A DNA stretch of 23,008 bases from Lachnoclostridium sp. UBA7122 (lineage in GTDB: Bacteria > Bacillota > Clostridia > Lachnospirales > Lachnospiraceae), in contig DKXQ01000217.1 of assembly GCA_002493085.1 (NCBI GenBank), forward strand, positions 1-23,008, read 5' to 3'. Of this stretch, positions 8,971-17,055 are shown piece by piece. Each line of letters starts with the position of its first letter. Within the stretch, counting starts at the first letter, position 1. The notes under the pieces are model-generated. The model was not told the origin of the DNA, made no database searches, and was given only the letters and a program-made list of their open reading frames with translations. The translations under genes and the position numbers were made by a program.

Positions 8971-9738
8971 TCAGGCCATCCTCCGCTTTCTCATAATATA
9001 ATAAATTCTTTCACTGTTACTTAGAGGTTTTTCTTTCGTAAATGCATTGTATACAGCAACTGTTTCAAGCCCTGCCTTTGCTGCAAGCCCTGTTACTTTT
9101 TCTACAGGATAAGCCCTCTGCCTGTGGTATTCGTCAAATCTTTCAAAAAGTCCCAATTCTTTAGAATAAAGATTGTAAATTGTAATAAAGTATTCATTAA
9201 TCCCTGTGGCTTTGTCAAATCCATTTTCCCATATAAGGCTTGACTGCTCCCTGTTGTCTACGATTGACTGGCTGCCAAGCACATTTTCATAAAAATGCCA
9301 TGTCTTCATGTCAAATATAAAAATGCCACCATCATCAAGAAAAGTGTGTACCCTGTTAAATACCTGGTACAGGCTTTCTTCATCAGGCATATAGTTCATG
9401 CCATCACATATGCATACCATTGCGGCAGCAGTGCCATATAGATCAAGTTCCCTTATATCCTGATGCAGCAAAAGCACACTATCAGGACATTTGTTGTGTG
9501 CCACTTCAAGCATTTCTGGCGACAAATCAACACCTATCATATTGTATCCGTCTGATGCAAACATAGCAGTTATAGTGCCTGTACCACAGGCAAGGTCGGC
9601 TACTATGCCACTATTTATATTATAATCTATAAGAAGTCCATGCAGATAGTCATACCAGTCTTTATATGGTATATTATCCATAAAACTGTCATAAACATAT
9701 GCAAAGCCAGAATATATATCAAAGTCTTCTTTTTCCAT
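8971..9738 (-). CDS. Class I SAM-dependent methyltransferase
   Basis: A 255-residue cytoplasmic protein with a Rossmann-type methyltransferase fold: motif I DLACGTGT at 48-55, the acidic loop GVDLSPEM at 69-76, and HQDIRELDL (about 92-100) after strand 3. The opening FAYVYDSFMDNIPYKDW is typical of a widespread family of small-molecule-type methyltransferases in Firmicutes; the substrate cannot be read from the sequence. I start at ATG 9738, which has GGAG seven bases upstream and yields MEKEDFDIYSGFAYVYD. The frame is open back to 9828, but that stretch is the preceding acetyltransferase gene read in another frame. The gene overlaps the end of the acetyltransferase by 20 bases and abuts hslO directly. 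Confidence 0.93.
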   Translation of the reverse strand: MEKEDFDIYSGFAYVYDSFMDNIPYKDWYDYLHGLLIDYNINSGIVADLACGTGTITAMFASDGYNMIGVDLSPEMLEVAHNKCPDSVLLLHQDIRELDLYGTAAAMVCICDGMNYMPDEESLYQVFNRVHTFLDDGGIFIFDMKTWHFYENVLGSQSIVDNREQSSLIWENGFDKATGINEYFITIYNLYSKELGLFERFDEYHRQRAYPVEKVTGLAAKAGLETVAVYNAFTKEKPLSNSERIYYIMRKRRMA

Positions 9739-10069
9739 AAGATATCTCCAAAAGCTGTGAACCGATGCCCTGGCTGCGGTATTCCTTATATAGCGAAATG
9801 GCAAAGGATGGTGTTTCATCGTCCACATGACTATAATCCTCCATAATCCTCGTCCAAACCGCTCCGGCTATCTTGCCACCAAAATCTGCGGCCAGACAAT
9901 TATCACCTTTCCTGGTGCCAAAACCGTCTGTATACATGCGCAGTTCTGGCGTATCGATGATATCTCTTGCGGGCAGCGCTATTCCCTTTGGTACAAATAT
10001 TGCTTCATACAAAAAATCAGATAATACAGGATATTCGCTTTTTCTGATTTCCCTGATTTGATAATCCAT
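9719..10069 (-). CDS. GNAT acetyltransferase, C-terminally truncated (possible pseudogene)
   Basis: The 116-residue frame reads as a GNAT N-acetyltransferase up to the acetyl-CoA pyrophosphate loop: MDYQIREIRKSEYPVL at the start, AGAVWTRIMEDY in the middle, HVDDETPSFAISLYKEYRSQGIGSQLLE near the end, with the Q-G-I-G part of motif A. It then changes to ISYGKRRL and stops. Relatives I recall run about 40-50 residues further, covering the last helix and strands that complete the acetyl-CoA site. The final codons are already the ribosome site and start of the methyltransferase in another frame, so the missing end has been lost rather than frame-shifted nearby. A good ribosome site (AGGAGAG) precedes the ATG, so the fragment may still be translated, perhaps mainly to couple translation into the methyltransferase. 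Activity is doubtful. Confidence 0.75.
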   Translation of the reverse strand: MDYQIREIRKSEYPVLSDFLYEAIFVPKGIALPARDIIDTPELRMYTDGFGTRKGDNCLAADFGGKIAGAVWTRIMEDYSHVDDETPSFAISLYKEYRSQGIGSQLLEISYGKRRL

Positions 10070-10128
10070 ATATATCTCTCCTAAAAATCAATATTCTATT
10101 TTGTTATCTTCCCTGCTTAGATAATCTT

Positions 10129-12981
10129 TTAATGTGCATTTTTTGCCAGCATCTTTTTTATATAATATCCTGTATACGATTTTTTATCCTGTGCCACTTC
10201 TTCTGGCGTTCCTTTGGCAATTACTGTACCACCGTTTTCTCCACCCTCAGGTCCCATATCTATTATATAGTCGGCCGTTTTTATAACATCAAGATTATGT
10301 TCAATTACAATAACGGTATTGCCGCCTTCTGCAAGCCTTCTTAAAATATCTACAAGTTTGTGTACATCTGCAAAGTGCAGTCCTGTTGTAGGTTCGTCAA
10401 GTATATAAACAGTTTTGCCTGTGCTTCTTCTGCTAAGTTCTGTTGCTAGTTTTACACGCTGTGCCTCTCCGCCTGACAGTGTGGTGGAAGGCTGTCCAAG
10501 CTTAATGTATGACAGCCCTACATCATAGAGGGTTTTCATTTTATTGCGTATGCTTGGAATGTTTTCAAAGAAAGTTAATGCTTCTTCAACAGTCATATCA
10601 AGCACATCATATATATTTTGGCCTTTATATTTAACATCAAGGGTTTCCCTGTTATACCTTTTGCCCCTGCATACTTCACATGGTACGTAGACATCTGGCA
10701 GAAAATTCATCTCTATTTTAATAATCCCATCACCTCTGCATGCTTCACATCTGCCGCCTTTGACATTAAAACTGAACCTTCCTTTTTTATACCCTTTCAT
10801 CTTAGCATCAGGCGTAGCTGCGAATATATCCCTTATAAGGTCAAATACGCCTGTATATGTCGCAGGATTTGAGCGTGGTGTCCTGCCTATAGGAGACTGG
10901 TCTATACTTATTACTTTATCTAGTTTTTCTATCCCCTCCACATTTTTACACAAACCTGGTATGCATCTTGCATGGTTAAGTTTTCTGGCAAGGTATTTGT
11001 ACAGTATTTCATTTACAAGGGAGCTTTTGCCTGAGCCTGATACACCTGTAACACAAGTCATAACACCTGTAGGAAATGATACATTTATATTTTTAAGGTT
11101 GTTTTCTTTTGCTCCTTTTACTGTTATCCAGCCTGATGGTTTTCTGCGTCCTGCTGGCACAGGGATGCTTTTTCTGCCACTAAGATAAGCGCCAGTGATT
11201 GAAGCAGGAGCATCCATTATATCCTGTGCTGTTCCTTTTGCTACTACCTCACCGCCATGCGCACCAGCGCCAGGACCTATATCAACTATATAATCAGCAG
11301 CAAACATTGTGTCCTCGTCGTGTTCTACGACTATAAGCGTGTTGCCAAGGTCTTTAAGTTTATTAAGGGTCTGGAGCAGTTTGTCATTGTCACGCTGGTG
11401 CAGGCCTATGCTTGGCTCATCAAGTATATATGCCACACCTACAAGCCCGGAGCCAATCTGTGTAGCAAGGCGTATGCGCTGCGCTTCACCACCTGACAGG
11501 CTTCCTGTATAACGTGATAAAGAAAGGTATTCAAGTCCTACATCCATAAGGAAACGCACCCTTGACCGTATTTCTTTAAGTACAACTTTGCCAATCTGCA
11601 GCTGCTTTTCACTAAGGGACAGATTTTCAAGAAAATCCATAAGGTCACATATTGACATGTCTGTAACCTCTGCAATGTTCTTATCCCCTATTGTTACTGC
11701 AAGTGCCTCTTTTTTAAGCCTTTTGCCTTTACATGCTTTACAAGGCGTAATCCGCATAAATGTTTCATATTCTCTTTTAGATAAATCCGAACTGGTTTCC
11801 CTGTACCTGCGCTCAACATTTTTTATAACGCCTTCAAATGCAACATCATAGATGCCTTCGCCACGCTGTCCTTTATAATGGACTTTTACTTCCCTGCCAT
11901 CTGTTCCATGCATTATCATGTTCTGTATATCTTTTGGAAGTTCATTATATGGTGTGTTTAAATCAAACCCGTATTCATCTGCCAGTGCGTCTAAAAGACA
12001 CCTTGAAAAGCTTGTCTTATCAGGCACAGACTGCCATCCATATACAACGAGTGCACCATCTGCAAGGCTTAAAGACGGGTCTGGAAGTATAAGTTCTTCG
12101 TCAAACTCCATCTTATAACCTATGCCATGACAGACTTCACACGCACCAAACGGATTATTAAATGAAAATATCCTTGGCTCAATTTCATCAATGCTTATGC
12201 CACAGTCTGCACATGAAAAACTCTGGCTGAAATTCATTCTTCTGTCACCTGGTATATCAGCTATAAGCAGCCCATCTGACAGGCGCAGGACATTTTCTAT
12301 TGAATCTGCCAGTCTTTTTTCAATGCCTTCACGTACTATCAGCCTGTCAACCATTATTTCGATATCATGCTTTTTATTCTTATCAAGAATGATTTCCTCT
12401 GAAAGTTCATAAATATCACCATCAACAACAACCCTGACATATCCGCTCTTTCTTGCACTTTCAAAAACCTTGGCATGCTGCCCTTTTCTTCCCCTTACAA
12501 CAGGTGCAAGCAGCTGTATCTTTGTCCGCTCAGGCAGTGACATAATTTCGTCAGCTATCTGGTCAACAGTCTGCCTTTTAATCTCTTTACCACAGCCAGG
12601 ACAGTGTGGTATGCCGGCTCTTGCATACAACAGCCTGAAATAATCATAAATTTCTGTAACTGTGCCAACTGTAGAGCGTGGATTTCTGTTTGTAGACTTC
12701 TGGTCAATAGATATAGCAGGAGGAAGCCCTTCAATGCTCTCAACACCTGGCTTTTCCATAAGCCCAAGAAACTGCCTTGCATAAGAGGACAAAGACTCCA
12801 TATATCTTCTCTGCCCTTCAGCATAAATAGTATCAAAAGCAAGAGATGACTTGCCAGAGCCGCTAAGGCCTGTAAGTACAACAAAACTGTCACGTGGAAT
12901 ATCTATATCTATATTTTTAAGGTTATGTTCATATGCTTTTCTTATCTTAATATATTTTATAACATCATTGTGTTTAGCCAT
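10129..12981 (-). CDS. uvrA: Excinuclease ABC subunit A
   Basis: UvrA is the damage-sensing ATPase of nucleotide excision repair; it loads UvrB onto lesions. From ATG 12981 the product is 950 residues, normal for the family. It shows IKIRKAYEHNLKNI, Walker A GLSGSGKSS (38-46), a first zinc module CPGC, two ABC signatures LSGGE, a second Walker A GVSGSGKSS, and the C-terminal zinc module formed by CEACRGDG and CEVCRG. The frame is open to an ATG at 13065, but that codon falls at the predicted transcription start and would add an atypical 28-residue tail; ATG 12996 is also possible. None has an ideal ribosome site, so the start is uncertain. uvrB is not adjacent. A candidate promoter with an SOS-like box lies upstream. 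Confidence 0.97.
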   Translation of the reverse strand: MAKHNDVIKYIKIRKAYEHNLKNIDIDIPRDSFVVLTGLSGSGKSSLAFDTIYAEGQRRYMESLSSYARQFLGLMEKPGVESIEGLPPAISIDQKSTNRNPRSTVGTVTEIYDYFRLLYARAGIPHCPGCGKEIKRQTVDQIADEIMSLPERTKIQLLAPVVRGRKGQHAKVFESARKSGYVRVVVDGDIYELSEEIILDKNKKHDIEIMVDRLIVREGIEKRLADSIENVLRLSDGLLIADIPGDRRMNFSQSFSCADCGISIDEIEPRIFSFNNPFGACEVCHGIGYKMEFDEELILPDPSLSLADGALVVYGWQSVPDKTSFSRCLLDALADEYGFDLNTPYNELPKDIQNMIMHGTDGREVKVHYKGQRGEGIYDVAFEGVIKNVERRYRETSSDLSKREYETFMRITPCKACKGKRLKKEALAVTIGDKNIAEVTDMSICDLMDFLENLSLSEKQLQIGKVVLKEIRSRVRFLMDVGLEYLSLSRYTGSLSGGEAQRIRLATQIGSGLVGVAYILDEPSIGLHQRDNDKLLQTLNKLKDLGNTLIVVEHDEDTMFAADYIVDIGPGAGAHGGEVVAKGTAQDIMDAPASITGAYLSGRKSIPVPAGRRKPSGWITVKGAKENNLKNINVSFPTGVMTCVTGVSGSGKSSLVNEILYKYLARKLNHARCIPGLCKNVEGIEKLDKVISIDQSPIGRTPRSNPATYTGVFDLIRDIFAATPDAKMKGYKKGRFSFNVKGGRCEACRGDGIIKIEMNFLPDVYVPCEVCRGKRYNRETLDVKYKGQNIYDVLDMTVEEALTFFENIPSIRNKMKTLYDVGLSYIKLGQPSTTLSGGEAQRVKLATELSRRSTGKTVYILDEPTTGLHFADVHKLVDILRRLAEGGNTVIVIEHNLDVIKTADYIIDMGPEGGENGGTVIAKGTPEEVAQDKKSYTGYYIKKMLAKNAH

Positions 12982-13069
12982 ATCCGTCTGTAACATCCTT
13001 TCATTCTGATTGTCTGCTGGCATGTAACCAGCAGCATAAACAGAATAACACGGACTGGCGTTCATTGCA

Positions 13070-13100
13070 AGTACATATGTTCTGTTTACAGATTCATCAA
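13070..13100 (-). promoter_or_regulatory. Candidate uvrA promoter with LexA/SOS-like box
   Basis: On the minus strand, TTGATG (13095-13100) and TATGTA (13072-13077) are separated by 17 bases and could be a sigma-A promoter for uvrA. Overlapping the -10 is AGAACATATGTACT (13070-13083). It matches the Gram-positive LexA (DinR) box CGAAC-RNRY-GTTYC at 11 of 14 positions by my count. Binding there would occlude RNA polymerase. uvrA is a classical SOS gene in Bacillus, so the placement makes sense. Predicted transcription would begin near 13065, inside the longest uvrA frame, which favours a downstream start codon. The mismatches, including one in the GTTC half-site on the minus strand, keep confidence moderate. 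Confidence 0.5.
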
Positions 13101-13110
13101 AAACTTGCGT

Positions 13111-13905
13111 TTATCCAAGCAGTGCTTTATCACTGGCAAACTCCTCACCGCTTACTTCCTCAAACTTCTGAAGTAAGTCTTCTACAGAAAGTTTCTTTTT
13201 TTCTGTGCCTCTTATATCAAGTATTATCTGGCCTTCATTCATCATTATAAGACGGTTTCCATGTATAATGGCATCACGCATATTGTGCGTAACCATCATA
13301 GCTGTAAGGTGGTTTTCTGCAATAATCTTATCTGACAGTTCAAGTACTTTTGCAGCAGTTTTTGGGTCAAGGGCTGCTGTATGCTCATCTAACAGCAGTA
13401 ATTTTGGTTTTTTTAATGTAGCCATAATAAGTGTAAGTGCCTGCCGCTGTCCTCCGGACAAAAGCCCCACTTTTGATGTCATCCTGTCTTCAAGTCCCAG
13501 GTCAAGGCTTTTTACAATATCCCTGTATCTGGTCCTTTCCGCTTTCGTTATGCCCCACTTAAGCCCTCTGCGCTGTCCCCGTCTTGCTGCAAGTGCAAGG
13601 TTCTCCTGTATCTCCATTGTTGCAGTAGTGCCATTCATCGGGTCCTGGAATACCCTCCCAAGATAAGATGCCCTCTTGTGTTCTGGAAGCCCTGTTACAT
13701 CAGTGCCATCAATAATTATGCTCCCGCTGTCCACAGGCCACACACCGGCAACAGCATTAAGCATAGTAGATTTACCTGCCCCGTTACCACCAATAACAGT
13801 TACAAAGTCGCCCTCATCAAGATACAGGGTTACTCCATTTAGTGCCTTTTTTTCATTAATTGTACCAAGATTAAATGTCTTGTGGATATTGTTAATCTCT
13901 AACAT
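13111..13905 (-). CDS. ABC transporter ATP-binding protein (TrpXYZ-like / COG1101 type)
   Basis: A 264-residue ABC ATPase with Walker A GGNGAGKST (39-47), the Q-loop region GRVFQDPMNGT (about 83-93), signature LSGGQ (149-153) and Walker B LLLLDEH (169-175), then a switch His in VTHNMRDAI. The short FQDPMNGT and AARRGQRRGLKWGI features resemble the ATPases of uncharacterised amino-acid-type importers related to Streptococcus TrpXYZ. Its start overlaps the permease stop (TAATG), so the two are coupled and surely partners. The transported compound cannot be deduced. In this type a binding lipoprotein gene normally comes first in the operon; here it is absent. Confidence 0.94.
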   Translation of the reverse strand: MLEINNIHKTFNLGTINEKKALNGVTLYLDEGDFVTVIGGNGAGKSTMLNAVAGVWPVDSGSIIIDGTDVTGLPEHKRASYLGRVFQDPMNGTTATMEIQENLALAARRGQRRGLKWGITKAERTRYRDIVKSLDLGLEDRMTSKVGLLSGGQRQALTLIMATLKKPKLLLLDEHTAALDPKTAAKVLELSDKIIAENHLTAMMVTHNMRDAIIHGNRLIMMNEGQIILDIRGTEKKKLSVEDLLQKFEEVSGEEFASDKALLG

Positions 13906-14846
13906 TACTTTTTCACTGCCTTTCTATAGGAATTTTTAGATTTTCCGCTCATATACGGCACTGCAAGGAATATTGCAACCACAAGGGCGGAGAACAGTTT
14001 CATATCTATAGTAGGCAGACCCATCCACAGTACAAACTGTATTACAACGTAGTAAATAATGCTTCCTATAGCAACAAACGCAAGCCTGCCTGAAAAGTTT
14101 AAACGCTTGCCAAGCAGAGCTTCACCAATAACTTCTCCTATAATAACAGATGCCAGGCCTATAACGATAGCGCCACGCCCCATATTGACATCAAAGTTGC
14201 CCTGGTACTGCGACAATATGCCTCCTGCCAGTGCGACAAGGCCATTGGAAAAAGCCAGTGCTACTACTTTTGCTATAGAAGTATTAATCCCCTGTGCACG
14301 TGACATATTTTCATTACATCCTGTTGCCCTTATCGTAAAACCAATTTCTGTTCCAAAAAACCAGTATAACAGTGCAATTATTAAAGCAAGTATTATGATA
14401 ACTGTCAGAATTGTTGCAGGGTTATTTCTTCCTGTTACAATCAGGTCGTACAAGTCAACACTGACAGCCTGGTTTGCCTTTCCCTGTGATATATTTAAGT
14501 TTACAGAATAAAGTGCAATTTGGGACAGTATACCAGAAAGAATTGCAGGTATTCCAAAAACAGTATGTAATATACCTGTTACTATGCCTGCAAGTATTCC
14601 TGCTAAAAATGCAATTCCTACTGCTGCTACAGGCGGATATCCTGCGAGTATAAGCATAACTGTAACTGCACCACCTGTGCCAAATGACCCATCTACTGTC
14701 AGGTCAGCAAAATCAAGAATTTTAAAAGTAAGAAACACGCCTATTGCCATAATCCCCCAGATAAGACCCTGTGCTGCAGAGCCTGGAAGCGCACGTACTA
14801 AAGATATGATATCACGTGCACAAAATACTGGAATTAAATTATACAT
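13905..14846 (-). CDS. ABC transporter permease (TrpXYZ-like / COG4120 type)
   Basis: A 313-residue, strongly hydrophobic inner-membrane protein with about eight or nine predicted helices. It resembles BPD_transp_2-type permeases: LIWGIMAIGVFLTFKILDFADLTVDGSFGTGG near the N-terminus is characteristic, and the cytoplasmic loop with TIRATGCNENMSRAQGI (about 170-190) is the likely ATPase-coupling segment. The start has a GGAGG site five bases upstream. The stop overlaps the ATPase start. The upstream neighbour is a GH13 glycosidase, not the expected substrate-binding lipoprotein. Specificity for aromatic amino acids, as in TrpXYZ, is possible but is only family analogy; a link to maltodextrins is not supported because this family is unlike sugar ABC permeases of the MalFG type. 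Confidence 0.93.
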   Translation of the reverse strand: MYNLIPVFCARDIISLVRALPGSAAQGLIWGIMAIGVFLTFKILDFADLTVDGSFGTGGAVTVMLILAGYPPVAAVGIAFLAGILAGIVTGILHTVFGIPAILSGILSQIALYSVNLNISQGKANQAVSVDLYDLIVTGRNNPATILTVIIILALIIALLYWFFGTEIGFTIRATGCNENMSRAQGINTSIAKVVALAFSNGLVALAGGILSQYQGNFDVNMGRGAIVIGLASVIIGEVIGEALLGKRLNFSGRLAFVAIGSIIYYVVIQFVLWMGLPTIDMKLFSALVVAIFLAVPYMSGKSKNSYRKAVKK

Positions 14847-14907
14847 TTTTCCTCCGTTCCGCCGGTCTGGCTATATATGCCAGCTGGCACACAAAATACC
14901 TAGGTTT
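14847..14907 (-). promoter_or_regulatory. Spacer with palindrome upstream of ABC permease
   Basis: The 61 bases between the glycosidase stop and the permease start hold two structures. One is a weak hairpin right after the stop (ACCAGGT with ACCTAGGT), followed only by ATTTTG, so not a convincing terminator. The other is the perfect palindrome GCCAGCTGGC (14879-14888) followed by ATATA, whose CTGGC can also pair with a GCCAG a few bases on. No promoter hexamers with proper spacing are evident. It may be a weak attenuator or an RNA-stability hairpin; function is inferred only. Confidence 0.25.
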
Positions 14908-17055
14908 TTAAACCTGGTTTTTAAAATCTTTTATAATAACACCTGATACTGGCGGACACTCCACATAAAGCATATTGTTTTCTAAAGTATACAGCCTGGC
15001 TTCATCTGAATAACCATCCCTGTTTGTAATCATAAGCCTTGCCATATATGAATTGTCAACCATTCCAAGACGCCATACTGGTATATTAAGTGTCCTGGTT
15101 TCCTCACTGCTGTTTATTACAACAACAACCCTGTCATTGTCATCAAACCTGCCATAACTTATAAGCTGGTATTCACCATTCAGAAACAGTATTGAACCTG
15201 TCTTTAATACCTGGTAATCTTTGTGTATGCGTATAAGTTCCCTGTGGTACTCTATAAGTTCATTGTCCTCCCGCCCCCATGGATAAGTACGTCTGTTATC
15301 AGGGTCAGTCCATCCACACAGTCCGGCTTCATCCCCATAATAAATAGTAGGTGCTCCTGGCCATGTCATCTGCATCATGACAGCAAGCCGGAATACAGCT
15401 TTGTCAATACCTTCATTGGCGGCATCAGGACCTAATGTAGCTGTTCTTCCAACACGCCTGTTAGTCCGTGTAAGAAACCTTGAATGGTCATGGTTGGAAA
15501 GTTCGTTCATAGCAACTTGTAGTGACTGTGTACCAAACCTTGTCATAAAATGACGCATTGAACCAAAAAACGCATCGGCATTGCCAAGCAGGTCTCCCCG
15601 GTATTCATCACTGTGTTTTTCTACACCAGTCAAAAACCATGTTACAGGTTCCATAAATGCATCATAATTCATTACAGTATCCCATTGCCCTCCCCTAAGC
15701 CAGTCTGTGGGGTCTCCATAGTGCTCTGCAAGGATTATTGCATTTGGATTGGCTTCTTTTACATTTCTTCTGAATTCCTGCCAGAAATAGTGGTTGTATT
15801 CTGGTGTATTGCCAAGGTCTGCTGCAACGTCCAGTCTCCAGCCATCTACATTATATGGCGGTGAAACCCACTTGCGGGCAATCCTCATAATATAGTTAAA
15901 AAGTTCTGGCGATTCCTCATAATTAAGCTTTGGCAGCGTATCATGCCCCCACCAGCCATCATAGTTTGTATTGTATGGCCATTTATCATCATTAAATTTG
16001 AAGAATGAACGGTAAGGACTATCTCCCGCAATAAATGCACCTTTACCATATCCCTCAGCATTTTCATATATACATTCCCTGTCAAACCACTTATTAAATG
16101 AACCACAGTGGTTAAATACACCATCAAGTATAACTTTCATGCCTCTTTTGTGGACCTCTGTAACAAATTGGACAAATAACTCATTGCTTGCTTCAAGGTT
16201 TTCCTTATCCGTTACACGGCAGATATAGCGTGTTGCACTCTTATTTGGATGATTATACTCACATATAAGTTCCCCATTGCTGCCACGTCTTATAACCTCT
16301 CCTTCATCTTTAATAATTTTTCCAAAATGTGGGTCTATATAATCATAGTCCTGTATATCATATTTGTGGTTCGATGGCGAGACAAAAACCGGATTTAAAT
16401 ATATGGCATCAACACCAAGTTTCTGGAGATAATCCAGTTTTTTCATTATACCTGCAATATCACCACCATAAAATTCCCTTACACCCATCGCCGCAGGATA
16501 TTTAAACCAGTCTGTCACCCTGTCTGTCCCCTCGCCTATATATACATACTCATCTTTTTCCACATCATTTGAGCGGTCGCCATTATAAAACCTGTCAACA
16601 TATATCTGGTAAAATATAGCCCCTTTTGCCCAATCAGGAGTAGAATATGACGGTGTAATGAAGAAATTATAATATGGTTCAACGCCACTGCATACACCAA
16701 CACTGTTATAATAACACACTATCTGTCCACTGTGTACTTCAAAATAGTATTCTATTTTTTCAGTACCAAGCTGTATCTTGCCTTCATAATAATCAAACAG
16801 CCTGTCATTGGAGATTTTAACCATAAGCTGTCTGTCATTGCCACATACAAGATAAACTGAATCGACGTTTTCCCTGCCGCTTCTGAAACGTATCTTCACC
16901 AGGTCATTAACCTGTGGCTCAGATGGTATTCTGTACAGAGGCGTTCCATCACTAAATAACGCCTGTGGATTAAAAATCATCGTCAGGTTATCTATAAATA
17001 GCTGTGTTTTCATGGCCTTAGTCATTTTATTAAACTTAACATTAAAATCCATCAT
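14908..17055 (-). CDS. GH13 family alpha-glucan hydrolase (neopullulanase/cyclomaltodextrinase-like), cytoplasmic
   Basis: A 715-residue glycoside hydrolase of the alpha-amylase family without a signal peptide, so it probably acts on maltodextrins inside the cell. An N-terminal beta domain (about 1-135) precedes the catalytic barrel, which shows DGVFNH (311-316), the nucleophile Asp409 in GWRLDVAAD, the acid/base Glu444 in ILAEHYGD and the third acid Asp523 in LSNHDHSRF; a small C-terminal beta domain follows. An insert of about 35 residues after YIDPHFG (about 245-285) matches relatives I recall in Lachnospiraceae. I chose ATG 17055: a GGAGG site lies 8 bases upstream and it overlaps the CCA-enzyme stop as ATGA. 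A GTG at 17064 directly abuts the ribosome site and is unlikely. Exact substrate preference is not readable. Confidence 0.94.
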   Translation of the reverse strand: MMDFNVKFNKMTKAMKTQLFIDNLTMIFNPQALFSDGTPLYRIPSEPQVNDLVKIRFRSGRENVDSVYLVCGNDRQLMVKISNDRLFDYYEGKIQLGTEKIEYYFEVHSGQIVCYYNSVGVCSGVEPYYNFFITPSYSTPDWAKGAIFYQIYVDRFYNGDRSNDVEKDEYVYIGEGTDRVTDWFKYPAAMGVREFYGGDIAGIMKKLDYLQKLGVDAIYLNPVFVSPSNHKYDIQDYDYIDPHFGKIIKDEGEVIRRGSNGELICEYNHPNKSATRYICRVTDKENLEASNELFVQFVTEVHKRGMKVILDGVFNHCGSFNKWFDRECIYENAEGYGKGAFIAGDSPYRSFFKFNDDKWPYNTNYDGWWGHDTLPKLNYEESPELFNYIMRIARKWVSPPYNVDGWRLDVAADLGNTPEYNHYFWQEFRRNVKEANPNAIILAEHYGDPTDWLRGGQWDTVMNYDAFMEPVTWFLTGVEKHSDEYRGDLLGNADAFFGSMRHFMTRFGTQSLQVAMNELSNHDHSRFLTRTNRRVGRTATLGPDAANEGIDKAVFRLAVMMQMTWPGAPTIYYGDEAGLCGWTDPDNRRTYPWGREDNELIEYHRELIRIHKDYQVLKTGSILFLNGEYQLISYGRFDDNDRVVVVINSSEETRTLNIPVWRLGMVDNSYMARLMITNRDGYSDEARLYTLENNMLYVECPPVSGVIIKDFKNQV

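Noticed and set aside
12982..13065. A 28-residue N-terminal extension of UvrA
   Set aside because: The extension is unlike UvrA homologues, lacks a good ribosome site and would begin at the predicted transcription start.
14885..14910. Terminator after the GH13 gene
   Set aside because: The hairpin has a bulge and no proper U-run in the direction of transcription.
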